Shown: positions 10,389 through 22,721 of the stretch, in pieces
How the letters are laid out: each line of letters starts with the position of its first letter
How positions within the stretch are numbered: position 1 is the first letter of the stretch
The notes under the pieces: generated by a model
What the model saw: only the letters and a program-made list of their open reading frames with translations
Database searches by the model: none
What the model was told of the DNA's origin: nothing
Origin: Dichomitus squalens LYAD-421 SS1
Lineage: Eukaryota; Basidiomycota; Agaricomycetes; Polyporales; Polyporaceae
Direction: 5' to 3'
DNA: 64,000 nucleotides
NCBI RefSeq assembly: GCF_000275845.1
Contig: NW_006766883.1
Coordinates: 1,883,163-1,947,162 of the forward strand
Made by a program: the position numbers and the translations under genes

Positions 10389-13300
10389 CTAGCGGCCGCC
10401 ATCGCTCTCGCTCCCGCTCGAGTCCGAGTCCGAATACTCGCCATCCTCATCAACCTCAACCTGGAGGGTCTTCTGCTCAACCTCGAAGCCGACCTTGCTC
10501 AGCTCTTCGGACACCTCATCAGCCTTCCCGGGTGCCGTGACAACGACCGCGACGGAGGACGAGGAGTCGAAGAGGGGAAGGAAGTACTTCTTGAGGACAG
10601 CAAGGACATCGTCCTTGGTGATCTTCTGGAACTTCTCGAGCAAGTCAATGTTGTGGTTCTGTGGGACGCCCTTCAGACCTTGGTTGATGAAGGACATCAG
10701 AGCCTAGCGCGATGTCGTCAGTTCCACATCTACGCGCGAGGAAAACGGGTAGTTTACCGCGCGGCCTGGTGTGGAGACACTCTTCGCAACACCGAACACA
10801 ATGCTACTCTTCGCAGCATCAAGCACGGTCTCATCTAAGGCGATCTGTTGTGACAATGAGCAGGTGTCGGTCGTAAACTTCCGGTAGGTCTGCGTACCGA
10901 TCCATCAGTGAGGCCTTTGATAACGCTCGCCGCCTGCTTGAAGGCTTCTATGCTGTTGGAACTCTGCAAAAGGCGATCAGACATTGGTCGTGTACACACA
11001 TGAGAATATCGTACGCGATAGAGTGTGAAGCTGACGAAGCCAGCCTCAAGATCCAATCCGCAGTGAGCACCGTAAGCCAGCCCAGAACCACGGATGTACC
11101 TCTGCGACGTTGTCAGAAAGCCACCCTCGTCAGTGAGGCGACTACCACGTACCCATAGGTAGCTCTCGGTCGCATTCAGAACCTCAATGGCGACGCGCAT
11201 TGCGGGATATTCGGGGTGCGACCAGCCCTGGACGGCTTTCGCGGTATGCGTGGCGAACGCGCTCTCAATAGTTGGCAAGCTGACGACAACGGCGCGTTTA
11301 ACAGGGTTCTTCCCTACAAGGCTCAGGGTGTCCACCGCAAGGCGGAGGGATGCAAGCTCGCTTTCCTACGGAGCCAGAAAAATTGGTGAGTACTTGCTAC
11401 ACTTCTGCCGAGAGGCAAAAAGAGCTAAAGAGACAAGATGACGCACCGGCAGCGCCTTGCCAAAGTGGCGCGCCCACGCGCTTCGCGGTTCCTTGAGGGA
11501 AAGGATGTCGCCGTTGACGGATATCCGGACACCAGTTGGGTCAGTCACTATAGACGCGACGACGAAGGTCAGCTCTAACCTAGCGATGCTAAGATGCGAT
11601 GAAGACTCACGGTAGCTGCGAATCTCTTCGAGGTCCTTGACAACCTCAGGGGGCGACTCCTGCAGCTGTTGAGCAAGCTTCGGAATGAACTCCATTTGCG
11701 GGACGACGCCACCCATGCGGCTCGTTGAGCTCTCGGCGTAAAGCAGTTCTGCAGAAACCGAGCCGAGGACGGTATCGCCGTCGCGCTTCATCTCGGGAAG
11801 AGATTGCGCGATCTTCGCAACCGTAACTTGTAGTCGCTCTTTGTCGAACTCGCTGCCATACACGAGGTCCTTGAGCCAGCCGATGGCCGAGTCGTACAAG
11901 CTAGTCTCGACCTTGATGCTGACACGCACGGTCTCCGTGAAGGTGCTGTTGACACCAAGGGCGACCTCATACGAGACGGTGTCGCTATCGAGCTTGTGAA
12001 CGACCTCTTCATGGTTCAAGCGTTCGCCATTACTTCGCTTGACAGGGAGAGAGAAGAATGAGGAGAGATAAGTAGACATGAGGCTGGGAATGAGAGACTG
12101 AGTATGATACATATCAACCATGTGAAGAAACCGAGCTTACGGGCGGAGGCGATCAGGGAGCTTCGCCAGGGAGAAATATGCGTGGACGGTGACAAAGTCG
12201 GACTGCGATTACTAGTAAGCTCGTAATGCCACACCAGACCTCTATGTGACAGGACCTACCTTGACGTGGTCGTACTGGACGAAGAATGGTAGAGGCGTGC
12301 CATCCTGCTCAATATGCTTCGCCAACTGCGAGTTGTCTCCCTGGACCGTTGGCGCACGGCCGTCGCGGCCGTGCTTCTCCTGCACGCTGTGCACTGGTAT
12401 CCAAGCGATGCTCTTCACGTCCGGGACCGGGAATGACTTCAGGATCTCTGGCGGGATCTCCTTCTCGTGTTCTTTCTTCGCGTCCTCTAGCGCTTTCTCG
12501 CATGCAGCTAGGCCCTTGGGTCCCAGACGCTCCTTCTGGGCAGCGACGCGAGCCTTCTCTTCCCGATCGAGCCTGTCGGCCATCTCGCCGGAAGGACGTC
12601 CAAGGACGACAACGGACGGAGGATCGACATAGTACCTATCGCAGACAGGCACGTCAGATTTTCACGCATATATGCGTGTAATCAGGCACTTGTGCAGACG
12701 CACTTGCGCAGGAGGTCTGCCCATTGTGTGCTGGACCACTTCTTGAGCTGTGCGTAGTAGTTGATCTCGTCCATCGACGGTGCAAGATCCGAGCCATCCT
12801 CTGACCCGTACAGAAAGTCTGTGATCACGTTGCCGGAGAACGTGTCGCCTTGCGAAGACTCAATCTTGCTGCGAAGCTACGCAGCTGCTCAGCCTTGTCG
12901 ATCTGCTCGTACTTAGCGAAGAAAGAGGTACCTGACGCTCATCGCGGTTTATGACCATAGCCATCCTGTCCATGTCGACACCCTCATCTGCAATTCTCTT
13001 CAGGCTCGCCTTGAACTTCTCGTCAAAGGTATCAAGGTGCTCTGTAGGGACGGAGCCAATGTAGACCGGTAGATCAACGCGCTTCGCACGCGTGTCCTCA
13101 CTGAAGTAGATGTACGTGCTGTAGAATATGGCGTAAATCTGTCAGAATTCAAGCTCCATACGTTGCGAGGGAGCAAATTACATACCAGAGAGGATTCTCA
13201 ATTTCAACGTACTCCTTGTTCAGCGGCGCTACAGGCGATGAGGTCAAGTAAAGCCCGAGGATATCCAGTGCCTTCCTCTCGAGGAACGCAGTTGGTGGCG

Positions 13301-14635
13301 GGCCAAGGAAGCCGATTTGTAGCTCGCCTACGCTCTCGTCCTTCTCAGGGAACTCTACAGTCTCCTTGACGGTCTCCGGAATGAGATTGCGCTGTGCGCT
13401 GGCAGTCTCGACGAACGGCCGCTTCCAGCCTTCGGGCTTGGGTCCCCGGTTCTGCTTGTGTTCGACGATACTTGGCTCCACTTCCTTCTGTACGACATCA
13501 AGAAGGGATGTAGTGCCAGACGCAAGCTTGCCCGTCACGATGAGCGTGAGATTGTGAGGAACGTAGTATGTGCCATGGTACTTCCGGACTAAGAAAGCTA
13601 TATCAGTACCAGAGATACCCGGGAACGACGACAAAAAGCAGCCCACTTTGCTCTACAGTAAGCACACGGAGAGCTTCCATGAGACCGCCGGTTTCGCTAC
13701 GGTATGCGCTCCCTGGAGGGTTAAGCAATCTCTGCATGCTGTGCAAACCTTGAGTACTCCGTGCAGTGTGCACATAAGCATTTGAACATACCGCAAAACC
13801 ATCAGGTCCCCCGAAGTGTTCTCACGACCCTGCATCTCGCTATACACGACACCAGAATCTTCACCTTTTCCGTTGATGTGATGGACTTCGGTGATGAAAC
13901 CGGCTTTGGTGAGTGTCGGGTACAGGATATGATCTACATAGATCGGAAGTAACTGCAAGAAGCCCTGTTCGCCAGCGGTGGACACAGTGTATGCGGTATG
14001 GTCGGTATCCGTCCATGCATTTGTGCCATTGGAGAAACCACGGTTGGCAAAATGGTCTATGATACCCTTGTACGGATACTTCTTAGAACCCATGAACACA
14101 AGACTGTGGCGGTGTGTCAGAAACTGAACAGCAACAATAACCCTACAACTTACTGTTCCAATGTATGCGGGCAACCACTGTCATCGAAGACTTACGGTTT
14201 GGTAAGCAAACAGCCGAAGATTTCGACAAAGGATACATACTTTCTGTGCCAACTACGAAATATCCGTTGACCAGGGGAGCTGTCGGACAAACGTTAGCAT
14301 TTTCTCTGCAAGGTGTTATGAGCTAGGAGAAACGCACCATCATAATCTAGATGTACGACAGACAGGCCGGACTCACGGCTCTTCCACTTGGACACATGGA
14401 TGTCCGCGAAGTGGAGCTTGAAACGTGTGACCAGGTCGAAGTTCCCGTGAGTCTCTGCTGGATTGCCATTCTGGAGAACACTGGCAGCCGCAGACATGCT
14501 AGAATGGAAGGGACGAGAGGCAGATGGTGGCGCAAATCTAGTCTGAAGACGGGGACGAGGTAGAGTTGAATGGCAAGTGCGTAGGAGCCTGCTTGTCTGG
14601 CTGGAAGCGGCACAAAGACGAGAAAGCAAGCGCAT
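10389..14635 (-). CDS. M16 family zinc metalloprotease (yeast YOL098C/Sdd3-like)
   Basis: Large inverzincin peptidase of the M16 clan, related to uncharacterised yeast Sdd3 and nematode C05D11.1. Seventeen exons: 14338-14635, 14241-14279, 14154-14190, 13792-14103, 13647-13738, 13186-13588, 12932-13118, 12704-12876, 12260-12635, 12141-12202, 11611-12083, 11447-11547, 11153-11365, 11015-11101, 10898-10963, 10758-10844, 10389-10703; 1106 residues. The inverted zinc motif HTLEH (about residues 121-125) is intact but split by an intron inside its last His codon. Downstream NAWTDTDHTAYT, ITEVHHING and YSEMQGRE follow as in active members. The first 45 residues are rich in Arg, Leu and Ser and could target mitochondria; Met14635 is used, but the frame stays open to 14767 and an internal Met also precedes the conserved core. 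The C-terminal tail is acidic. Ends 93 bases from the convergent NUFIP1-like stop. Confidence 0.88.
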
Positions 14636-15050
14636 CCAGCAACCACCTGACCCTGCAACCGAGCAGATCGATACCAAAAGCCTATAGAGGAGAGCAGAAG
14701 CCGCAACGCCGGGACGCCTCAGCCAAGAGAGTGTAGTGGAGAGCGGTTCCTGCCACCGCCCACCCATACACGCCCATTTCTCACCTCACGTGCCCGAGTA
14801 CACGCGCGCCTCTTTACTCTCTTCTCGGACCAGCGGCTCATGATTCCACTGGCACAGATGGTCGTCCGACACCATTCCTCAGCATTATTCAAGCCGCCTG
14901 GCCTCGCTGGCCACTCAGCGTTCCAGTCAAGTGACACGCGCTGAGCAGCCACGCAGTCATATAGACCAGCTGAGCACGGCGAACGTCAAGCCCGCCCTTG
15001 ACGATCCCTACCTCCGAACCTGAGTACGTCCAGATCTTCGTGGGAGATCC
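14636..15050. promoter_or_regulatory. Divergent promoter region, M16 protease and prephenate dehydratase
   Basis: 415 bases between two gene starts pointing away from each other; both promoters must lie here. No specific box is convincing. Confidence 0.5.
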
Positions 15051-16213
15051 ATGGATGAGTCCGCGCTGCCCAGACTAGCGTTTCTCGGACCGCTAGGATC
15101 ATATTCGCACTCCGTAGGTTGTCACCGGACACCGCATGAATTGTCCTGAACATCTTGCAGTGCGCCGTGGAAAGATTCGAGGATTCGGTGCAGTACGCAG
15201 AGCAATCTACTATCGCAGGCACGTCATCTACAACTCCTACTTACCCCCTCCTCAATTGACAAGATTGCAGATGTCTTTCGCGCGGTCTCCCCCGAAATCC
15301 CCTTTGCTGTGATTCCACAAGAAAATAGCATCCATGGAACCGTCATCGAGACATATGACGTTCTCCGCAGCCCGGAGGCAGGACAGTGTGTCTTCGTCCG
15401 CGGCGAGCTAGCCTTGGCCGTCCAGCACTGCTTGGTCGTGCGACAGGGCGTCAAGTTGGAAGACGTACAAAGGGTGATGAGCCACGAGCAGGTACAGCTA
15501 TTGCATCCTTGTCCCAGTCAGATGCTCAATCTCCTTTTGGCAGGCTCTTGGGCAGTGCTCTCGCTTCCTCTCGGCACGCCTGCCAAATGCCACTCGTATG
15601 AAGGTACCGTCCACATCTGCAGCTGCAAACGCCATCTTGTGCTGCGGTGAAGGGTCTGACGAGCCTGAGAGCGCGGCCATATGCTCCGCTCAATGCGCCG
15701 ACCTCTTCGACGGCCTCGAAGTTCTCGAAAGCGGCATTCAGAATGAACTATGTGCGTTCATGTGCATACGCCTTCAGTTTGGCTCTAACTCTGATGGTCC
15801 CTGTCTCTACAGCCAACACAACTCGGTTCTACATTCTCTCGAATTCTTTGGATGCGCCCCTTCCCGGCGGCAAGAAAGAGACTCGCCGTCAGCGAGCTCT
15901 TGTCCGTATTGGAAATCAATTACGCCATCACAGAGAGGGAGAGCCGCCGTCCTCGACACAGTTGTCGCGCATTGTCACAAGCACCCTGTTAACAACCTTC
16001 GGGTGCCCCGCTCTCCGCATCGACCGTAGGCCCTCGTTGAACGGAGTTCCTTTCGATGATGTCTATTTCGTAGAGGTGGGAGATCTGACACCGCCAGTTC
16101 ATTCCGAAGTAGCAAGTAAGAGCTGCGAAGAGGAGTGGCTCCAGAGGGTGCAAGATGGAATAGAGAGGATCAATGCTACTGGAGGGGAGGCGGTGATCCT
16201 AGGTCTGTGGTAG
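15051..16213 (+). CDS. PHA2: Prephenate dehydratase
   Basis: Converts prephenate to phenylpyruvate in phenylalanine synthesis. Exons 15051-15113, 15161-15218, 15271-15491, 15544-15751, 15813-16213; 316 residues. N-terminal motif LAFLGPLGSYSH (residues 8-19), then AVIPQENSIHGTVIETYD, and the catalytic-region TRF motif within NTTRFYILSN. The C-terminal part looks like an ACT regulatory domain (VPFDDVYFVEVGD), which in this family senses phenylalanine. The second intron (15219-15270) begins with GCACGT: it is read as GC-AG because only G+AT restores STIA-DVF in frame. The conserved Gln or Ala usually seen after GSYSH is Ser here. Length matches fungal enzymes. Confidence 0.9.
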
Positions 16214-16459
16214 GACTGGGGTCTTGCACGTATTGCATAGTGTATCTTGGCCTTTCTTGTAATTCATAGTGCTCTCTTGAACTTGTCTCGAATCGCTACG
16301 AATTTCCCATAGACTATCACAGCAAGTAGGAATGATCGACGAGGGTTATGTCAAAGGTCGGGATGACTAAGTTCCACGAAAGGCAATTCCCGCCTTCTTC
16401 ATTGTGTGGTAGAGGGCGCTTGTTTTGCGCGCACCTTGCACGCGAACTGTGCAGAACCA

Positions 16460-17639
16460 ATGACCACTACCACTCTTTCTACCAATCTTCAGGACATCGT
16501 CAGCCCGAAATTTCACCAAAACAACTTTGCTGAGGAACTCTACGTTAAGAACGACCTCGGTCTCAAGCTAGACAAAGGTTCGCACCACTATAACCAAGTT
16601 CTGCGCGCGGGTACGCTGAACAAAGGCCCAGACGACCAGATATGCAGACTGTCTCTTACAGCGACCGGCTGCCCTCTCGGCCCACTGCACTGTCCTCTCA
16701 GACACACCACGCCCTCTGTGCAGAACTTCCAGCCGCCCAAGCAGCTGCCCACACACCCTCGTGAACGCGAACGTTTGGCGACCGTCTGTAAGCACTGGCT
16801 TCGCGGGCTATGTAAGAAGGGCGACGCATGTGAGTTCTTGCATGAGTACAACCTCCGCCGCATGCCCGAGTGTTGGTGGTACGCCAAGTACGGCTACTGT
16901 TCTGCCGGCGACGAGTGTCTCTATGCGCACCCCAAGGAGCGGAAGGTGGAGTGTCCAGATTACAACAGAGGCTTCTGCAGGCTCGGTATGTCGTCCTCTT
17001 TTCCACCTTTGCGGACTCCTTGCTCCACCCGTGCCGTACTGCTGTTATCTGCATTTCGTGACGAATACTCATTTCCGTGATTCTGGTGTGATAATTTTTT
17101 GTGCAGGCCCGAACTGTCCCCGCAAACACGTACGCAGGGTGGCATGCCAGCTATACCTCACCGGTTTCTGCCCTTTGGGACCCGACTGTCCCCGCGGCCA
17201 GTACGTAACGTCCTTCCCTCCTCGAGTGTGAACCTGCGCCGTGTATCTGACACTTTTCTTCACATTGACAGCCCGAAACCAGGGATCCCACCCCCGAAAG
17301 CATATGAACCCCCTGAACCGCCATCAGTCAGGGACCTCGGTCCGCCCCCACCGGGTTACGGTAGGTATGCGGACTTTGACAGGGGGGGTGGAGGAGGGGG
17401 CAATTTCCCCGGGGCCCACCCGCCTGGTCTTGGCGGCTCCGGAGGGCCCCCGGGTCCGCGGAGGAACCTCGAAGACGTCGTGTGCTACAAGGTATGAGGC
17501 TTGTCATGTTTGTCGTGTTACGTACGGTGCCGCTGACACGTTCCTCGCTTCTTGCGCTGTGTTTGATCGGCAGTGTGGCGAGAAGGGCCACTATGCGAAC
17601 CACTGCCGCCACCACTCGCACAAGCCGTACAAACGGTGA
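16460..17639 (+). CDS. YTH1: mRNA 3'-end processing factor Yth1/CPSF30, CCCH zinc-finger protein
   Basis: Subunit of the cleavage and polyadenylation factor that recognises the AAUAAA region with WDR33. Exons 16460-16577, 16626-16985, 17107-17200, 17272-17491, 17574-17639; 285 residues. Five tandem CCCH fingers are visible (CRLSLTATGCPLG.LHCPLRH, CKHWLRGLCKKG..CEFLH, CWWYAKYGYCSAG..CLYAH, CPDYNRGFCRLGPNCPRKH, CQLYLTGFCPLGPDCPRGH). After a Pro/Gly-rich linker comes a C-terminal CCHC zinc knuckle (CYKCGEKGHYANHC) made by joining the last two exons. The first intron (48 nt) lacks stops and is divisible by three, so its retention would add 16 residues before finger 1. Confidence 0.94.
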
Positions 17640-18301
17640 GCCAAGTGACGGGCTCGGGAGGGCTGAACCCCTCCAAGGACTTGGTCGTATACTCTCACTG
17701 TGTCCGATTTTTGTACATCAATGTACCGGGGTGGTTCAAGTAATTGCCTCCGTTTGTTTGAGGAACGTCTGTCACACGTCTGCTAAGCATTGCAAGGGTT
17801 GTCGACGGAAAGAGCTAGCTCACTGCCTGCCAATGTGTCAACAGACATGACTCTTAGAGCAGTCTCGTCTCCTTCCAGACCACAGAACAAACCATCTACG
17901 TCATGATAGGATGAGGTTGTCTATTAGCAAAGCAATTGCTGCCCGTAATCTCTACCTAACTAGCTACAAAATTCCATACACACGATACACGCTGATGCAG
18001 AACCGTTCCACCAACCGCAGCACCGCGAATAGCTAGGGAGGAAACCTGAGAGTATAACAGAAGAAGGGATACACGAGTAAAATAGAGATGAACACCGTCG
18101 GTTGTACAATTGTTCCACAGCAACGAACCAGTCCACAGCAATCACAAAGCGTCCGTCCACCGCGCGTCCGTGAGACACGCCCCGGACGCCGGCCGACTCG
18201 CGCGATCAACAGTCCGATTGTTCCATAGCCAGCCCCGAAAGCGCAACGAAGGGGAACGTGAAGGTTGAGCGTAAAACATGAGGAGACGGATCACGACGAC
18301 G
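17640..18301. other. Convergent intergenic region (3' ends)
   Basis: 662 bases between the stops of the convergent Yth1 gene and the Zn2Cys6 factor. Should hold two 3' UTRs; no gene or repeat seen. Confidence 0.5.
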
Positions 18302-21173
18302 TCATTGGGAAAATCCCGTCGAGACCGAGTGCGAGTACGGGCGAGACCGGATGGTAGGGGACGTCCAGCTGGCAAGCGAGGAGGGTGAGGACGCCGAGGT
18401 TATGTTCCCCGTCATGCCGGCCAAGCCCGTTGGTGACTCGGAGGCCTCCGGGTACTGCATAACATCAGGCAACGGAGCGGCGGTGGGGTCTGGCGCCAGG
18501 GTCCCCTTGGCGAAAACGCCAGCATGGGAGAAGGGGTAGAGCGGGACGCCGACCTCGAGCGGCTGCATTTGACTTGTCATCCGCACGATCTCCGTCATGA
18601 GACCTTGTAGGAGCTTCTCTTGTCGGGCTGAAGCAGGCGTTATTGCGAGAATTGTGAAGGACTGTCAGAGAAACTCACTGCCGATGGGCGACCGGCTCCC
18701 ATAGGTGAGCATCGCGAAACTGGTTGTGGCGCCTCGTGAGTTCAGGGGACACGCTGAAGCGAACAGTGGATCGCTTACCGAAGCGCGTTGATCTCTCCCC
18801 ACACCGTCTGCTCCCTTGCGGTATCTCCAATTTCGATGAAGTACTTGCATAGCTGTGTTTGGACAACAGCAGCCAGATACCAGCATATCTGTATATAGAA
18901 CGCAAGTCAGATCGTCGTTTACGGCAGAGAGACGGAACTTACCGTCACGAACGGATGCAATCGAGTGATGTCGAGCGAGGTTTCTGACAGGCGATAGTAA
19001 GCTGCCAGGATGGCACGGGTGGCGTTGAGACATCGGCTTGTCGAAACACTCCTCGGGTCGGAGAAGTTGAGATATGGGTTATGTAGGGTGATGATCGCAC
19101 TGCAAGCCACGACGTTCGAGAACTGTTCATCGGACAAGCGAGAGGCAATAACTTACGCGTGAGGGACGACGTGGGCCATATACAGATCGGTGTCAAGGGA
19201 GCTGCCGTCGTCGGTCACGCCGAGGTGCTTGAACTCTTGTGGGAAACTTTGCAGGAAGTCCTGCGCTACTAGTCGGTCGAGCTCTTCAAACCCAGGTAGC
19301 GCGAAGGGATTCTGGTTTTTAGATGGAGGTATGTTGGCCCGGAGGTTGCTGCGCGTGTTGTAGTCCGTTACCCTGCCGAACATCATGACACCTTTGAGGA
19401 ATAGGATGAATGAATCAGTGTACTGCGGCGGATGCTGTGTGAACATGTCTTCTGAGAACAGATCCTGGGGGTTGTGAGGGACATTCGCCTACGGACAGAA
19501 GGTTAGACGTGCGCAGCATTCATATGTCAGACCATAGAGCACTGACGTCCGTCTCAAAGTCCACACGACGGAGAGGCAACTCCGTCCCTATGTCGCGTTC
19601 GTCCACCCCATGCACCCAGCCGCCGACGGACGCAATGCGGTCGAACATGATGGTCATCCACCATGTCCGCCGCCTCGACTCCAGGTCCTTGAAGTCTCGA
19701 GGAGGTGCGAGATACGCGCCTGGTGACGCCGCTCCGATAGCGGAGAAGGTACCGGGATAGTTCAGCCGTAAAGGCACGGCTGCGCGCGTCTGGAAGCCCG
19801 CGAAAATCCACACCTCGACCCACCGTCCCTCCTGGTAGAAGTACCATGAGAGAATGATGCACGCTTGCATGACAGCAAAGATGTCCACGCCAGTCGCCAT
19901 CGTCCGATCAATGTACGCCCTCGTTTTGCTGACGTGGAGCTCTGCAAATTTGTCGCGTCGGGTGCCGTCAGGCAACGTCACTATATCTTGCGATGTCCAT
20001 CGGGAAGCCGAAGCGCACTGGGAACAAATCGTCGTTAGCCCTAAATCACCGACTCGTACAGAAGCTGTGTCAGACGCACTATTGCATGCAGAATAGCGGG
20101 GTGAGGGTAGTTGTCATCCTTCGGGTGCAAATGCATAGATGCCAGAAATGAAGGCCGGTGAAGCACGCGTGAACCGCACGGGTCACAGTTGAAGAAGACA
20201 TCAATGCTAAGTAAAGCCAATTAGAATGAGCCGCTGACAGATTTTAGGTGTGTCAACATACTAGTGGTCGAGTGTGTCTGGGTCAGGGAGATCAGGATCC
20301 CACCCCGAGAATAGAACGTCCATGAGAGGATCTGGCACGGCCTGGTTGTGATGGGTGCCTTGCCTCAATTCAGGGCTACCTGTCGAGCCGCGGGGATGCG
20401 AACCACTGCTCCGCGGAGAGAGATCCTGAAGTACATCTAGAGAGACATGAGGAAGTACGATTCCGCCCGCAGCTGGGCTACTGCTGTCAGACTGTCCACC
20501 GTACGACGAGCTGGTCGTAAAGTGGTTGCGGGCATGTGCATGTCGTGAGGGGGATGCGGAACGGGAGTCGAAGTTCCTCTGGTCATTCAACTGAGATTTG
20601 AGTTGTGCTACACACCATGTAGATCAGATACTGCGCGACAGATAGATAGCGGTAAGACAAGAGCGTACATATTTGCTCTTCGAGCAGCCGTATGCGCTCA
20701 GTAGGGTCGACATTAGCCGCCATAGGCAGGCCCTCGACAGGATCATATGAGCATTGCGGCTCGGTTGGGTGGCTACCAGCGCCGTCGTCAAGATCTGTAC
20801 GTCACGAGGGAGTAGAGGACGTACGCGTAGCCCACAGGAGGCGGGACACTGATGAGCGATTGCCACTGCCTAGCGCTTGGATAAGCACAAGCACAGCGAA
20901 CCTAATCCCTGCGGACCCACTTAACGCATGTTCCACAATGGGGGCGAGAGGCGTCGCATTTCTACGCGTTCAGGTGTGTCAGGAGGCATGTGCGGCGCGC
21001 GATGCATGGTACACTCACGAGCTTCCTCTTCCTGCATGAGAGACACGCCTGTCGTCGGGAGCGCGTCGGCAAGGTATTTACTATGTGGTTGCGCGATGCA
21101 CGGAGGTACAGGGCGAACGTACCTGGTTCCTGCGCAACGCCGGGCGCGCGGAGGTTGGGGGTGCCTTGGGCAT
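18302..21173 (-). CDS. Zn2Cys6 fungal transcription factor with Fungal_trans domain
   Basis: DNA-binding regulator of unknown target. Thirteen exons: 21123-21173, 21019-21048, 20921-20961, 20825-20869, 20669-20772, 20262-20607, 20080-20206, 19547-20017, 19157-19488, 18943-19099, 18779-18888, 18679-18719, 18302-18627; 726 residues. The zinc cluster ACLSCRKRKLKC..RPHCGTC begins at residue 18 (Cys19, 22, 29, 36, 39), with the likely sixth Cys at 63 in EPQCSYD. The loop before the sixth Cys is about 23 residues, longer than the usual 6-8. A short coiled coil (PTERIRLLEEQISQLKSQL) follows as a dimerisation helix. Residues of about 215-480 form the Fungal_trans middle region (FNCDPCGSRVLHRPSF, ESRRRTWWMTIMFDR). 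The zinc cluster is cut into four tiny exons, so this end carries the most uncertainty. Confidence 0.85.
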
Positions 21174-22721
21174 TCCGGCGTGATCAAATGTCTTGCGCGC
21201 CGGTGGTGCAAGTGAAGAAGGGTGTAGTCGGACGCTAAGGCTGGTGCCGAGTCCTGGAATGAAGGGATGGGCCTCGAGTGATTTTCCGCGCTAGTAGTAT
21301 ATATGAGTGGCTGGTGGGAAGAAGAAGTCCGGTCGGGAACTGGCGAGAAGAGGGGATCCCGCCGGCGTACGTACGCAGAGCCTAAGACGGCGCTCGTCGA
21401 GGAACGAGGGAGAGGGGCTTCTCGCCACGCGCGGAAATATGTATGAAGGGATGAAGCGTCTTTGATGCCCTCTCCTTGTCACACTCTCCCGCTTGCCTGG
21501 GAAGGTACACGCTTATTGCAAAGCTACTGGCAGCAGTCCAGTTCCAAGGTCCGCACGATGTCACCACCCCGTCGCCTTGGCTGCCGTGCCGTGCGTTAAG
21601 GACGCGGGATGTGTGCCGAGCTAAGAGGGCGATGGTCGGAATGACGAGCGTGGCACAGCAGCCCCTGTAGGTGTGCGCGTAGCCTCAAGACGCAGTTACA
21701 AGCCGTGAGGACTAGACAAGAAGGTTGTGTTCAAGAGACACGAGACTGCGCACCGCCATATACCACCCATAGGCGCGATGTCAGATTCCGTGACCCGTTG
21801 ACATCTCCGCCGTTTCCCATCAACAATCCATATGCAAGCTGATCTCTCCAGCCCGATCGGGCAGACCGACTGCGCAGTGCGGTGTTGACTCACTGCTTGC
21901 AAGGCACCTCTGCATTTCACGGCTTGCTACGTACTTATCCAGCAAGAAGCGAGCGACGTTTCCCCTTCCCCGCTTGTTTGCCGTTTCAGTTTTCGACCCG
22001 CAAACGGAGTCATGCCTGTCAGTTTGAGACATGCAATTCCCTATCACTCGAGGTTATTTCCCGGCATCTTGCATAATGACTCCGGTACCCAAAGGACGTG
22101 TTGCCAAGCTACAGTCTACAGATGCCAGCGAAGGATTCACGACCGGAAACCATGGCATCGCAGAGGGCTTCGCATCACTTGATCTCACCGTTGCGGCTTT
22201 CGTTTCCATTTACAGCAAAGTTGCCGCTTCTGATACCAGAACCACAGCTCGCCAGTCGGCGGAACGGAGCGCATCGCCTCCGCGCCGCGAACTCCGCGGA
22301 AGGAGCTCCTCACCCCTAGGACCGAAGTCCTCAAAGTCAACGAGGCTGCAGGCAGTTTTTTCTACGCGGGTCCTTGAAGCACACCTCGCCGTCACAGCCG
22401 CTCGCCGTGCGGTCTCGATGATCCATCCGGTGCTGCGGCTATGCTGCGCGGATGCTGTAACAGTCACCCCCACGCATCCAGACCGGGTCCGCTCATCAGA
22501 CAGGAGAGTAAATGTCCCCCCACTTCAGTATCGAGAGATTCCAAGGAATTGTAGCAGGTTCACCGCTACGTCCATGGAGAGGGTTCCTAAGTCCCACTGG
22601 GAAAGCCAGTGGGGCTTCGGGCGGAATGCCAAACCAACTCTGGTATACCTTGGAACGTTCGGTATATGTTCATACAGTTGAATTTGCGGTGTACAACCGA
22701 CGTAGGCAATACAGCATTTCT
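21174..22721. other. Intergenic, no supported gene
   Basis: About 1.55 kb upstream of the transcription factor and downstream of the YjbQ-family gene. A 216-codon open frame (22031-22681, plus) exists, but its composition (Arg/Ser/Thr mixture with no domain) looks random and I do not call it. Probably a long promoter/5' UTR of the regulator, which is common for fungal transcription factors. Confidence 0.5.

Noticed and set aside
20795..20824. 30-nt intron candidate in the Zn2Cys6 gene
   Set aside because: Too short. The next acceptor gives a 52-nt intron and the join PVGYA-HPTEPQC, with correct phase.
22031..22681. 216-codon plus-strand open frame
   Set aside because: No family sequence, no splice partners, random-looking composition; an open frame of this length is not rare in GC-rich DNA. 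Conservation or RNA-seq would be needed to revive it.
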